NCBI RefSeq assembly: GCF_029603155.1
Contig: NZ_JAPMUA010000001.1
Span: 186,001-250,000, forward strand
Reading direction: 5' to 3'
Source of the DNA: Galbibacter pacificus
GTDB lineage: Bacteria > Bacteroidota > Bacteroidia > Flavobacteriales > Flavobacteriaceae
DNA: 64,000 nucleotides
Every line of letters starts with the position of its first letter. The first letter of the stretch is position 1. Position numbers and translations under genes: made by a program. The notes under the pieces are model-generated. The model did no database searches and was not told the origin of the DNA. It worked only from the letters and a program-made list of their open reading frames with translations. Shown here in pieces: positions 34,391-43,290 of the stretch.

Positions 34391-35023
34391 ATGGAAAAAG
34401 AAGCGATTTTAGCGAAGGTAAATGCAGGGGAAATGCTTCCGTTGATGGAAGAATTTTACACCATACAGGGAGAGGGATTTCATAAGGGAACAGCAGCCTA
34501 TTTTATTAGGATAGGCGGCTGCGACGTGGGCTGTCATTGGTGCGACGTGAAGGAGAGCTGGAATGCCGATACGCACCCGCCAACGGAGGTGAGGAGCATT
34601 GTGGAAAATGCGGCTAAATATTCTGATACCATTGTGATTACGGGCGGGGAGCCGCTTACATGGGATATGACTTTTATTACTTCTGAATTGAAGAAAAAAG
34701 GGCTAAAAATCCATATTGAAACTTCTGGCGCTTATAAATTAACAGGGGATTGGGATTGGATTTGCCTTTCACCAAAGAAAATGAAACTTCCTACAGAAGA
34801 AGTATATAAAAAAGCACATGAACTGAAAGTAATTGTTTATAATCTGCATGATTTTAAGTTTGCTGAAGAACAGGCCGAAAAAGTGAACAAAGATTGTATT
34901 TTGTATTTGCAGCCCGAATGGAGCAAACGTGATAAAATGATTCCAGAAATAGTTGATTATGTGATGAAAAATCCAAAATGGAAGGTTTCGCTACAGACAC
35001 ATAAGTATTTAAATATTCCGTAG
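34391..35023 (+). CDS. queE: 7-carboxy-7-deazaguanine synthase
   Basis: This radical SAM enzyme turns 6-carboxy-tetrahydropterin into 7-carboxy-7-deazaguanine in queuosine (and preQ1) synthesis; 210 residues. The Fe-S cluster motif CxxxCxxC is at about 39-46 within GGCDVGCHWCDVKESW. The N-terminal LMEEFYTIQGEG and the TGGEPL motif are typical of QueE. Other queuosine genes are not in this window. Its promoter suggests a leaderless transcript. A tandem repeat follows the stop. Confidence 0.94.
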   Translation: MEKEAILAKVNAGEMLPLMEEFYTIQGEGFHKGTAAYFIRIGGCDVGCHWCDVKESWNADTHPPTEVRSIVENAAKYSDTIVITGGEPLTWDMTFITSELKKKGLKIHIETSGAYKLTGDWDWICLSPKKMKLPTEEVYKKAHELKVIVYNLHDFKFAEEQAEKVNKDCILYLQPEWSKRDKMIPEIVDYVMKNPKWKVSLQTHKYLNIP

Positions 35024-35030
35024 GTTTTAA

Positions 35031-35079
35031 GAGGCAAAGAGGCAAAGAGGCAAAGAGGCAAAGAGGCAAAGAGGCAAAG
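35031..35079. repeat. Tandem repeat, six copies of an 8-bp unit
   Basis: GAGGCAAA is repeated six times without change between queE and the methyltransferase gene. The last unit forms a short hairpin with GTGCC just after it. Confidence 0.9.
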
Positions 35080-35108
35080 CTTTGTGCCTTGCTTTTTGAG
35101 TACTGGTT

Positions 35109-35810
35109 TTATAGCGTGATTTTGGCGAGGTAGTTGTAATGTTCGCCTTCGGCCAGAAGCTCGCATTTTAATCCGGCCATTTGGCAAAAAGTCTGCAAGG
35201 TGGTAAAATCTAAATACAGCCAAGTAGTGGTTTCGCGCTCGCCTTTGTATTTTAACGTATATGTAAGTTCGCCGTAATAATCGCCGTCCATGGGGATCCA
35301 CTTTCCGCCATCTTCGTCTTCGTCGAACATGTAAATAATATCGGACGAATCGATAAGGATTTGTCCTTCTTGGTTGAGAAGGCTCTTTAAATGTAGCAGT
35401 TTTTTGGGCACTTCCTTATACTTCCCAAAGATTCCGGTGCCGTTCATCAGTAATAAAATGGTATCGAACTTTTGATCTTTCAGTTGAAAAACATCTTGTT
35501 GAAATGCTTTTTTTACGCCCCGTAATTTGCTGGTTTTTATTGCTCCCTCAGAAATATCAATAGCCGTAACGTCTGCATTTTTTTTCTGAAGGTACAGCGA
35601 ATGACTCCCGGCGCCACAACCAATGTCCAGCACTTTTCCATAAGCATGTTTTAGCGCTGTTTGCTCCAAAGGGGGCATTTCATCAAAACTCCTAAAAAGA
35701 TACAAAATGGGCAGGGTATCTTCTTCAGAAATGGAAGTTTCGGTAAAAATGTCTTCAGAAAAATTATCGTTGAAATAATCTAAAATGGCCTTGCCAAGAA
35801 TGTCTTTCAT
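35109..35810 (-). CDS. Class I SAM-dependent methyltransferase
   Basis: A 233-residue cytoplasmic methyltransferase. Motif I is KVLDIGCGAGSHSLYLQ (about 56-72), the acidic motif II is VTAIDIS, and motif IV is FDTILLLMNGTGIFG. The N-terminal about 45 residues are an extra acidic helix region. The acceptor is unknown. It is convergent with queE, which ends 85 bases away, separated only by the GAGGCAAA repeat. Confidence 0.85.
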   Translation of the reverse strand: MKDILGKAILDYFNDNFSEDIFTETSISEEDTLPILYLFRSFDEMPPLEQTALKHAYGKVLDIGCGAGSHSLYLQKKNADVTAIDISEGAIKTSKLRGVKKAFQQDVFQLKDQKFDTILLLMNGTGIFGKYKEVPKKLLHLKSLLNQEGQILIDSSDIIYMFDEDEDGGKWIPMDGDYYGELTYTLKYKGERETTTWLYLDFTTLQTFCQMAGLKCELLAEGEHYNYLAKITL

Positions 35811-35880
35811 TGCTGTAATGTTGAAAGGGATAATAGTTTGTAAAGGTAATGAGATATTTGCTTTTGGTCGGCATAATTAA

Positions 35881-35930
35881 GGGGTTATGTAGTTACGTAG
35901 TTATGAAGCTATGTAGTTATGAGGTAATGG
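35881..35930. repeat. Degenerate tandem repeat, TATGTAGTTA type
   Basis: About four imperfect units of roughly 13 bases (TTATGTAGTTACG, TAGTTATGAAGC, TATGTAGTTATGA, GGTAATGG) lie between two divergent genes. No function is evident. Confidence 0.5.
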
Positions 35931-35993
35931 AATTTTTATTGAGATGAATTATAAAAAAAAAATCAGCTAATTGGAGGCTGACGGCGTTCTTTG

Positions 35994-36001
35994 TATCTTT
36001 G
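35994..36001 (+). promoter_or_regulatory. Promoter -7 box TATCTTTG
   Basis: A perfect TAnnTTTG box 21 bases before the ATG at 36023. Its last three bases are the TTG that would extend the following open frame, so the longer frame is unlikely. Confidence 0.6.
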
Positions 36002-36022
36002 TTCCTTGAGGAAAAAGGCAGC

Positions 36023-36517
36023 ATGGAACAATTTTTAAAACAGCTCCCGCAATTGGCGAACGACAAAAAAGCGGAAAATAAAAAGTATTTTGCGAAACTT
36101 AAAAAGAAACCGCCAAAGAACTTGGATTATATCATGCAGGAGCTTCATGACGACGAGTTTGAAAAAACAGATTGCCTTACTTGTGCCAATTGTTGTAAAA
36201 CCACGGGCCCGTTGTTTACCAATGCAGATATAGAACGTATAGCCAAGCACCTAAAAGTAAAACCACAACAGTTTATTGACCAATACCTGCAAATCGACGA
36301 AGAAAACGATTATGTGCTCAAGGAAATCCCCTGTACTTTTCTGGATGCCGATAATTATTGTTTAATTTACGATGTTCGTCCAAAAGCATGTAGGGAGTAC
36401 CCGCATACCAATAGAAAGAAATTTCACCAGATAACAAATTTAACATTGAAGAATACCGCTATTTGCCCGGCCGCATACAATATTGTCGAGGAAATGAAAA
36501 AGCGGTTGCCTAAATAA
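36023..36517 (+). CDS. CxxCxxCC zinc/iron-chelating domain protein (YkgJ family)
   Basis: A 164-residue cytoplasmic protein from ATG 36023. The cysteine cluster CLTCANCC (about 47-54) is followed by the second cluster C-TFLDADNYC and ACREYP, the complete pattern of the YkgJ/UPF0153 family thought to bind a metal or Fe-S cluster. Function unknown. The preceding eight codons of the open frame overlap the promoter and are not used. Confidence 0.85.
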   Translation: MEQFLKQLPQLANDKKAENKKYFAKLKKKPPKNLDYIMQELHDDEFEKTDCLTCANCCKTTGPLFTNADIERIAKHLKVKPQQFIDQYLQIDEENDYVLKEIPCTFLDADNYCLIYDVRPKACREYPHTNRKKFHQITNLTLKNTAICPAAYNIVEEMKKRLPK

Positions 36518-36614
36518 AGAGGAGGTTATTGGACTGACATTATAAAAAAATGGGTTTGAGCGAAAACCTAATTTGGGGCCAAAATAATTTCAATAAAAAT
36601 GTTATCTTGTAATT

Positions 36615-37451
36615 ATGGAAACCTTAATTGCTTATTTCGAGACCATTCCGTCTTCGCACCGGAGCATTATTTTAATATCCGGCATTACATTTTTTTGGCT
36701 ATTGGAATATGGTGTGCCCCTTTTTAAATTTAATTATAAAAAGTTTAAACATGCCCGGCCAAACATTTTTTTTACGTTAACGACCATAATTGTAAATTTT
36801 GTACTGGCCTTTATCCTGCTAAAAACAAGCGATTGGGTCGTTGTGCATAATTTTGGCGTTTTGCAGTGGCTGGAAATGCCTTTATGGGCGACCATATTGG
36901 TTGGACTGCTGTTGTTGGATCTTATTGGGGCATGGTTGGCACATTGGGTACAGCATAAAATAAAACCGTTATGGATGTTCCATTTAATACACCATACCGA
37001 TAATCATGTCGATACAACTACGGCAAATAGGCACCATCCCGGAGAAAGTGTTGTACGTTTTGTATTTACAACCTTGGGTGTATTCATTGGGGGCGTGCCT
37101 ATAGGGATTGTATTGTTGTACCAATCGCTTTCAGTAGTTTTTTCGCAATTTAACCATGCCAATATTAAATTGCCCAAAAAGCTCGATACGGTAATTAGCT
37201 GGATAATTGTGTCGCCCGATATGCACAAGGTTCACCATCATTATGTATTGCCGTATACAGACACCAATTATGGAAATATATTTTCTGTTTGGGACCGCTT
37301 TTTTGGCACGTTCTCCAAAATGAGAAACGAAGATTTAATATATGGCGTCGATACATACCCCGATGTGGATTCCAATACACATATCGGGAAACTTTTAAAG
37401 ATACCTTTCTCAAGATACCGTGCGCCAAAAGGGGCTAAGTTTGAGCAGTAG
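36615..37451 (+). CDS. Sterol desaturase/fatty-acid hydroxylase superfamily protein
   Basis: A 278-residue membrane protein with four or five hydrophobic segments and a di-iron histidine signature: HWVQH (about 117-121), HLIHHTDNH and ANRHHP, then DMHKVHHH near residue 204. The substrate lipid is unknown. Bacteroidota encode several such proteins involved in lipid hydroxylation. It is convergent with the NamZ-type gene, with 20 bases between stops. Confidence 0.88.
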   Translation: METLIAYFETIPSSHRSIILISGITFFWLLEYGVPLFKFNYKKFKHARPNIFFTLTTIIVNFVLAFILLKTSDWVVVHNFGVLQWLEMPLWATILVGLLLLDLIGAWLAHWVQHKIKPLWMFHLIHHTDNHVDTTTANRHHPGESVVRFVFTTLGVFIGGVPIGIVLLYQSLSVVFSQFNHANIKLPKKLDTVISWIIVSPDMHKVHHHYVLPYTDTNYGNIFSVWDRFFGTFSKMRNEDLIYGVDTYPDVDSNTHIGKLLKIPFSRYRAPKGAKFEQ

Positions 37452-37471
37452 TTTTTATGATTTTGAAAAAA

Positions 37472-38707
37472 TCAATCGTAAATCAAATATTTTTTTCTAA
37501 TTTTTTTAAACGAATCCAAATCCTTTTGCCAAGAAGCCCTAATTTCTTCATTGGTTAAGCCGCTTTCTATTTGTTCTTGTAATTTCTCGGTACCGGCATG
37601 AAGGGTGAACGATGAGGTTCTAAAAAAATTAGGTTTGTCGGTACAATGTTGGTATGCCTTGATAACCCATTTCATACTTACCATTTTTGGAGCTTCAATA
37701 TGGCTTAAATCTTCACCGTAACAAACTTCGTCCTGGTGTTTGGGCGATTTAGAACCAAAATTGGGCTTGGGAGTGTAGGTAAATGTAAAATAGTTTTTAT
37801 CCAAAAACGGCGCCCCGTACCTTTGGAACTGAAATTCTGTGCCGCGACCGGCATTTATATGGGTTCCTTCAAAAAAGCCCAAACTTGGATACAATGCAAT
37901 GGATTGGTCATTGGGTAAATTAGGCGAAGGGCGAATGGGTAAACTATAATTGGATTGATGCGTGTAATTTTTTACTGGAATCACCGTTAGATCGCATTGC
38001 ACTCCATTTGCCAGCCAATGTTCGCCATTGAGCATTTTTCCATATTCCCCAATGGTCAGGCCATATACCAACGGAATAGGTATTTTTCCCAAAAAACTGG
38101 TATGCGCCATTTCCAGCATTGGCCCATCCACATAGCTTGCGTTTGGATTTGGACGGTCCAGCACGATAAGCGGAACATTATTTTCGGCGCATGCTTCCAT
38201 GACCAAATGCAGTGTTGAAGTATAGGTATAAAAACGGACCCCAACGTCTTGAATGTCAAAAACAACAATATCCAAGTCTTTTAATTGCTCAGCATCTGGC
38301 TTTCTTGACTTTCCGTACAACGATACAATGGAGAGTCCGGTTTTAGTGTCTTTATTTCCCTTTACGTGTTCCCCGGCATCGGCTTTTCCCCTAAATCCAT
38401 GTTCGGGCGAAAATATTTTTTCTACTGCAATGCCAAGTCCCAGCAAAGAATCTACCAAATGTGTGTGCTTTCCATCTTTTTTAAACAAAACAGATGTCTG
38501 GTTAGCAACAATGCCTACTTTTTTGTTTTTTAACAACGGCAGGTATTCATTTGTTTGGTTGGCCCCCACGACAATTTTTTCTGAAATGTCAACACCGTTA
38601 TTTTCGGTATGTGTGCCCTCTTTTTTTTGTTGATGTCCATTCCCGCAGGAAATCACTAAAAAAAACAATAATAAAAATGTATTTTTGAAGCTTATAAAGT
38701 ATCGCAT
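37472..38707 (-). CDS. Exo-beta-N-acetylmuramidase NamZ-type lipoprotein (DUF1343)
   Basis: A 411-residue exported lipoprotein (signal 1-21 with lipobox VISC, then a charged linker). The DUF1343/NamZ domain is complete, with PEHGFRGKADAGEHV, IVSLYGKSRKP, VVFDIQDVGVRFYTY and VLDRPNPNA. The characterised NamZ of Bacillus removes terminal MurNAc from peptidoglycan fragments, so a role in cell-wall recycling or scavenging is likely. Its ATG is only 3 bases from the start codon of the divergent permease gene. Confidence 0.88.
   Translation of the reverse strand: MRYFISFKNTFLLLFFLVISCGNGHQQKKEGTHTENNGVDISEKIVVGANQTNEYLPLLKNKKVGIVANQTSVLFKKDGKHTHLVDSLLGLGIAVEKIFSPEHGFRGKADAGEHVKGNKDTKTGLSIVSLYGKSRKPDAEQLKDLDIVVFDIQDVGVRFYTYTSTLHLVMEACAENNVPLIVLDRPNPNASYVDGPMLEMAHTSFLGKIPIPLVYGLTIGEYGKMLNGEHWLANGVQCDLTVIPVKNYTHQSNYSLPIRPSPNLPNDQSIALYPSLGFFEGTHINAGRGTEFQFQRYGAPFLDKNYFTFTYTPKPNFGSKSPKHQDEVCYGEDLSHIEAPKMVSMKWVIKAYQHCTDKPNFFRTSSFTLHAGTEKLQEQIESGLTNEEIRASWQKDLDSFKKIRKKYLIYD
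38680..38687 (+). promoter_or_regulatory. Putative promoter of the permease gene, inside the NamZ-type gene
   Basis: TATTTTTG matches TAnnTTTG and lies within the signal-peptide codons of the divergent gene, 23 bases before the TTG start at 38711. Confidence 0.45.
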
Positions 38708-38710
38708 AGT

Positions 38711-39946
38711 TTGAATTTAGAATATTTTATCGCCAAACGCCTTATAAAGGGAAAGGAGCATAAAAGTAGTATATCGGCACCAATTATAAAAATTGCAATT
38801 ACAGCAATTGCATTGGGTGTTATCATGATGCTTATTGCCATTGCAACCGGTGTGGGCTTACAACGCAAGATCCGGGAGAAAATTGCGGCTTTTAACGGCC
38901 ATATTCAAATTTATAATTACGACAATAATACTTCGGATGTTTCCATAAACCCAATTTCCATCCACCAAGATTTTTATCCCGAGTTTAAAACCATAGACGG
39001 GATTTCGCATGTGCAGGCAGTCGCCACAAAAGGAGGGATTATCAGGACCGAAAATACTTTTGAAGGAATAATAGCCAAAGGCGTGGGAGCCGATTATAAC
39101 TGGAAGCCTTTTGAAGATTTTCTGGTGGAAGGAAGATTGCCCGAATTTTCAGGGAAAAGAAATGAAGAAGTGCTGATTTCGCAATATTTGGCAAACCGCC
39201 TTAAATTTAAAGTGGGTACAGAGTTTTGGGCCTTTTTCTTAAAAGACGATGTTAGTGATATTCCAAGCCAGATAAAACTTAAAGTGGTGGGGATTTACAA
39301 TAGCGGGTTTAACGATTTTGATGCAAATTACATTTTTATAGACCTGCGCCATATCCAGCGTATGAATAGGTGGAAGGAAGACCAAGTGGGAACTTTTGAG
39401 GTTTTTATAGACGATTTTCATAAAATTCAACAAAAAGGAAGGGAAATATACGGGGTTACCTTATCCACACTCGATTCCCAAACCATTGCCGATAAATATT
39501 ATACCATTTTTGAATGGCTCTCTTTGTTTGATTTTAACATAGCAATCATTATAGTTATTATGATTATTGTTGGCGGAATAAACATGATTACCGCCCTGCT
39601 GGTCCTTATATTGGAGCGAACCCAAATGATTGGGTTGCTTAAAGGTCTGGGGAGCAATAATTGGAGTATTCGCAAGATTTTTCTCTATAATGCAGCATAT
39701 CTTATTGCAATCGGGCTCTTTTGGGGAAACGTTATTGGTTTGGGGCTGTTGTTTTTACAGCAAAAATATGGTTTTATTTCCCTTGATGCCCAAACCTATT
39801 ATGTGTCGCAGGCCCCGGTGTATATACATCCCCTTGATGTCATCATTTTAAACATAGGAGTGCTTGTTTTGTGCATGCTCATGCTATTGGTGCCTTCTTA
39901 TATTATTACTAAAATATCTCCGGCAAGGTCCATAAAATTCGAATAA
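38711..39946 (+). CDS. ABC transporter permease of the FtsX/LolC-LolE type
   Basis: A 411-residue inner-membrane protein with the 1+3 helix layout: helix near 28-50, a large periplasmic MacB-like domain (about 55-265), then three helices at about 275-300, 320-345 and 370-400. The N-terminus MNLEYFIAKRLI is the usual start of the Bacteroidota LolC/E-like proteins, which supports the TTG start. In the Lol system such proteins extract lipoproteins for transport to the outer membrane; the ATPase is not adjacent, so the assignment stays at family level. Confidence 0.88.
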   Translation: MNLEYFIAKRLIKGKEHKSSISAPIIKIAITAIALGVIMMLIAIATGVGLQRKIREKIAAFNGHIQIYNYDNNTSDVSINPISIHQDFYPEFKTIDGISHVQAVATKGGIIRTENTFEGIIAKGVGADYNWKPFEDFLVEGRLPEFSGKRNEEVLISQYLANRLKFKVGTEFWAFFLKDDVSDIPSQIKLKVVGIYNSGFNDFDANYIFIDLRHIQRMNRWKEDQVGTFEVFIDDFHKIQQKGREIYGVTLSTLDSQTIADKYYTIFEWLSLFDFNIAIIIVIMIIVGGINMITALLVLILERTQMIGLLKGLGSNNWSIRKIFLYNAAYLIAIGLFWGNVIGLGLLFLQQKYGFISLDAQTYYVSQAPVYIHPLDVIILNIGVLVLCMLMLLVPSYIITKISPARSIKFE

Positions 39947-40040
39947 ATATAAATAAGTGCTTTTTAATACTTTTTAACTTGACTCTTCCCAAAAGCCTGC
40001 GCTACATTTTATATCTTTAAGGAAATCAATTGTATAGTGT

Positions 40041-41396
40041 ATGGATTATGCAAATAATATATTAGAAACCATAGGGGATACCCCGTTGGTTAAGCTTAAT
40101 AAAATTACCGGTGAAGTAAATGCTTTGGTCTTGGCAAAGGTAGAAACTTTTAATCCGGGCAATTCCGTAAAAGACAGAATGGCCGTAAAAATGGTAAACG
40201 ATGCCGAAGCATCTGGGGCTTTAAAGCCCGGAGGAACCATTATTGAAGGAACCAGTGGAAATACGGGCATGGGGCTGGCTTTGGTTGCCATTGCCCGTGG
40301 CTATAAGCTTGTTTGTGTAATAAGCGATAAACAGTCCAAAGAGAAAATGGACATACTCCGTGCCGTGGGTGCCGAAGTTATAGTTTGCCCAACCAATGTT
40401 GCGCCCGATGACCCACGGTCGTATTATTCCGTATCAAAACGTTTGGCTGAAGAAACCCCAAATTCTTGGTATGTAAACCAATACGACAATCTTTCCAACT
40501 CGCAGGCACATTACGAACAAACAGGGCCCGAAATATGGAAACAAACCGATGGAAAAATAACACATTTTGTTGTGGGTGTTGGTACGGGGGGCACCATCTC
40601 GGGTGTTGGAAAATATTTAAAGGAAAAAAATCCAAACATAAAAATATGGGGCGTAGATGCCTATGGCTCTGTTTTTAAAAAATATCATGAAACAGGTGTT
40701 TTTGATGAAAACGAAATCTATACATACATTACCGAAGGCATAGGGGAAGATATGCTCCCTAAAAATGTAGATTTTAGCATTATAGATGGGTTTACCAAAG
40801 TTACCGATAAAGATGGTGCCGTTTATACAAGGAAACTCGCAAGGGAGGAAGGTATTTTTGTAGGATATTCGGCCGGATCTGCCATTAAAGGGCTGTTGCA
40901 ATTAAAAGAACATTTTAAGCCCGACGATGTGGTTGTGGTACTTTTTCACGATTCGGGAAGCCGGTATATAGGGAAAGTATTTAACGATGACTGGATGCGG
41001 GACCGCGGTTTTTTGGTCTCGGACGTTAAAATGGCCGGGGATTTAATAAAAAGTGCCGAAAATGAATTGATAACCGCCAAGACGGAAGAATTGGTATCGC
41101 ATGCAATAGAACGCATGAAAATCTATAACATTTCGCAAATACCCGTAACGGATTCATCGGGGTTTGTAGGCTCGCTGGACGAATCGGCGCTTTTTAAAGC
41201 TTTTATAGACGATAAGGATATTGCCAATAAGCCCATAAAGGAAATCATGCAGGCACCTTTTCCGATAGTGAAAAAAAACACATCTATTGACGAACTTTCA
41301 AAATTGATAAATAGAGAAAATAAAGCTGTACTGACCAATTTGGGCGATGGGCGTTACCGTATTATTACCAAACACGACATTATAAGTGCTATTTAA
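40041..41396 (+). CDS. PLP-dependent cystathionine beta-synthase-like enzyme with CBS domains
   Basis: A 451-residue enzyme. The fold type II PLP domain (about 1-310) has NPGNSVKDRMA with the Schiff-base lysine K44, the EGTSGNTG substrate loop and the phosphate-binding GTGGTISG. Residues about 330-451 form a pair of CBS domains (AIERMKIYNISQIPVTDSSGFVGSL and IKEIMQAPFPIVKKNTSIDELSKLI). It condenses serine or O-acetylserine with homocysteine or sulfide; which one cannot be decided here. It may supply cysteine for the thiol pathways encoded nearby. Confidence 0.9.
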   Translation: MDYANNILETIGDTPLVKLNKITGEVNALVLAKVETFNPGNSVKDRMAVKMVNDAEASGALKPGGTIIEGTSGNTGMGLALVAIARGYKLVCVISDKQSKEKMDILRAVGAEVIVCPTNVAPDDPRSYYSVSKRLAEETPNSWYVNQYDNLSNSQAHYEQTGPEIWKQTDGKITHFVVGVGTGGTISGVGKYLKEKNPNIKIWGVDAYGSVFKKYHETGVFDENEIYTYITEGIGEDMLPKNVDFSIIDGFTKVTDKDGAVYTRKLAREEGIFVGYSAGSAIKGLLQLKEHFKPDDVVVVLFHDSGSRYIGKVFNDDWMRDRGFLVSDVKMAGDLIKSAENELITAKTEELVSHAIERMKIYNISQIPVTDSSGFVGSLDESALFKAFIDDKDIANKPIKEIMQAPFPIVKKNTSIDELSKLINRENKAVLTNLGDGRYRIITKHDIISAI

Positions 41397-41460
41397 ATAA
41401 AAATCAGTAATTTAAGGATTTATAACAATGAGTTTGAAAATTGTTTAAAGCAAAAAAATA

Positions 41461-42543
41461 ATGATTAACAGAAGAGGATTTATAAAAAAATCGGGGCTTT
41501 TGGTAGCAACAAGCTTGCTGCCATATCCTGCCTATTTGTTTGCGCAAAAAAAGCAAAAACTGGGCGTTGCATTGGTAGGATTGGGTTATTATAGCACCGA
41601 TTTATTGGCGCCTGCACTACAGCTAACAAAGTATTGCGAGCTAAAGGGAATTGTTACCGGGAGCCCGGAAAAAATTCCGACCTGGCAGTCTAAATACGCT
41701 ATTAAAGACGGCAATGTATATAATTATGAAAACATGCACGAAATTGCCAATAACAACGAGATAGATGTTGTATACATTGTATTGCCGCCGGCATTGCACG
41801 CAAAATACGCTATTATAGCCGCAAATGCAGGCAAACATGTGTGGTGCGAAAAACCTATGGAAGTTACCGCTGCTAAATGCCAGTCCATAATCGATGCCTG
41901 CCATAAAAACAAGGTTAAATTGGCCATTGGCTACCGCATGCACCATGAGCCCAACACACAAATCTTAATGAAGTGGGCAGAAGCACTTCCTTTTGGGAAT
42001 ATTGAGTATGTTGCGGCCGAAGCAGGATATTTTGATAACAGGACAGACCATTGGAAACAAATAAAAGAATTGGGCGGAGGCGCCATGTACGATATGGGGG
42101 TATACCCGCTTAATGCCATTAGGTATACAAAAGGAATGGAGCCGGTACAGGTAAGTGCTTCGCACGAGACAAGGCGCCCGGAAATATACCAGGAAGTTGA
42201 TGAGACCACAATTTTTGAATTAAAATTTGAAGGCGGCACCATTGCTCAAGGAAAAACGAGTTTAGGCCAAAGTTTTAATAATCTGGAAGCCAGTTGCGAA
42301 GACGGAAGCTATTATTTGCGTCCGTTTCAATCGTATACTGGAGTTCAGGGCAGGGCTAGCGACGGAACGGAATTATTGCCTTTTAAGGGGAACCAACAAG
42401 CCAAACAAATGGATGACGATGCCTTGGCCATTATGCACGACCAGCCCATGTTGGTGCCTGGGGAAGAAGGGTTGAAAGATATTCATATAGTAGAAAAAAT
42501 ATACGAGTCGGCTGCCAACAATAGTAAATGGATTTTTATATAA
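41461..42543 (+). CDS. Gfo/Idh/MocA family oxidoreductase, exported
   Basis: A 360-residue NAD(P)-dependent oxidoreductase. The N-terminus NRRGFIKKSGLLVATSLL followed by a PAYLFAQ site is a Tat-type signal, so export with bound cofactor is likely. The Rossmann motif is VALVGLGYYS (about 36-45), followed by the family motif CEKPMEV (about 129) and the GGGAMYDMGVYPLNAIRY helix. Substrates are usually sugars or sugar derivatives. It stands alone, 65 bases after the CBS gene. Confidence 0.88.
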   Translation: MINRRGFIKKSGLLVATSLLPYPAYLFAQKKQKLGVALVGLGYYSTDLLAPALQLTKYCELKGIVTGSPEKIPTWQSKYAIKDGNVYNYENMHEIANNNEIDVVYIVLPPALHAKYAIIAANAGKHVWCEKPMEVTAAKCQSIIDACHKNKVKLAIGYRMHHEPNTQILMKWAEALPFGNIEYVAAEAGYFDNRTDHWKQIKELGGGAMYDMGVYPLNAIRYTKGMEPVQVSASHETRRPEIYQEVDETTIFELKFEGGTIAQGKTSLGQSFNNLEASCEDGSYYLRPFQSYTGVQGRASDGTELLPFKGNQQAKQMDDDALAIMHDQPMLVPGEEGLKDIHIVEKIYESAANNSKWIFI

Positions 42544-42700
42544 CTAAAATTTGTTAATAAATTGATAATTAACGGAATAAATCAATGTGTTTTTAAATTT
42601 TATTAGGATTTATTATTAATTTTTTTGTAATTTTAGAATACTAATAGCTGCCCCAAATAGATTTTAGGTTTATTTTTATTAACTTTTTAAATTATCAACA

Positions 42701-42832
42701 ATGGGGCAATCTTTACACAACGAATCTTCAATTCTTGTTTACGCATTAAAAGCGGTAGTTTTTCTACTCATCGCTATTTTATCATGGGTATTTATCTCGG
42801 CAATGTTTAGTTTTGTTGGAATACTCGGGTAA
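42701..42832 (+). CDS. 43-residue single-pass membrane protein
   Basis: A short open frame with ATG 42701 reading MGQSLHNESSILVYALKAVV, then a hydrophobic segment FLLIAILSWVFISAMFSFVG, ending ILG. It has no homologue I can name. The good Met start, codon use like its neighbours and single clear membrane helix favour a real gene, but it is supported by composition only. Confidence 0.5.
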   Translation: MGQSLHNESSILVYALKAVVFLLIAILSWVFISAMFSFVGILG

Positions 42833-42919
42833 ACAACGATAATTTTTATTGGTAAATTAAAGATTTAGAGCATTTAAAGGTTCTTTTAGGTGTTCCGAAT
42901 CTTTTTGTGTTTTGTAAAG

Positions 42920-42991
42920 TAGCCCCGCCAGGACTCGAACCTGGATCTAAAGTTTAGGAAACTTCTATTCTATCCCTTGAACTACGGGGCT
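42920..42991 (-). tRNA. tRNA-Arg (anticodon CCT)
   Basis: On the minus strand the cloverleaf is complete: acceptor AGCCCCG/CGGGGCT with discriminator A, D-stem GTTC/GAAT, anticodon stem GAAGT/ACTTT with loop TTCCTAA (anticodon CCT), and T-stem CCAGG/CCTGG with loop TTCGAGT. CCA is not encoded. It reads AGG codons. Confidence 0.95.
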
Positions 42992-43001
42992 AAAAGAACT
43001 G

Positions 43002-43009
43002 CAAAAATA
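43002..43009 (-). promoter_or_regulatory. Putative tRNA-Arg promoter -7 box
   Basis: The minus strand reads TATTTTTG, ten bases before the tRNA 5' end. Confidence 0.5.
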
Positions 43010-43084
43010 AGATAAAAATGCAAACCCAAAAATTTTATTGGTGTTGGTTTGCCATGCCTTTTTATAATCGATCGTTTTTACTTT

Positions 43085-43180
43085 GCGTCAGCGATAGTAG
43101 CGGCACCCCCAGACGGCACTATGTGCACCTGGGATATATCGGATAGCGCGGTCCCGATGTTTACAGTCGGGGAAACGCCC
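43085..43180 (+). ncRNA. Structured intergenic element, copy C
   Basis: 5' core GCGTCAGCGATAGTAGCGGC (43085-43104) and 3' core GATATATCGGATAGCGCGG (about 43133-43151) resemble the cores of copies A, D and E. Between them CCCAG/CTGGG (43108-43112, 43129-43133) and GCAC/GTGC (43116-43119, 43123-43126) form a hairpin. CCCGA/TCGGG (43153-43157, 43167-43171) forms a second, and GCGT/ACGC (43085-43088, 43175-43178) closes the element. It lies 110 bases before ornithine aminotransferase. Confidence 0.6.
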
Positions 43181-43290
43181 ATAAAACTTTATGGACACTA
43201 AAAAATTTTGTAATTTGCGGCCACTGCATGGATGATTTCTCTCCGTAAGAAGGAATTGTAAAGTTTCACGATTAAAATTTCGATTTCAGA

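Noticed and set aside
34198..34392. 64-codon minus-strand open frame before queE
   Set aside because: It runs through the nested hairpin and the queE promoter, has no family features and no ribosome-binding context.
35031..35079. GAGGCAAA repeats as a CRISPR or regulatory array
   Set aside because: Perfect contiguous 8-bp units without spacers; this is a simple tandem repeat from slippage.
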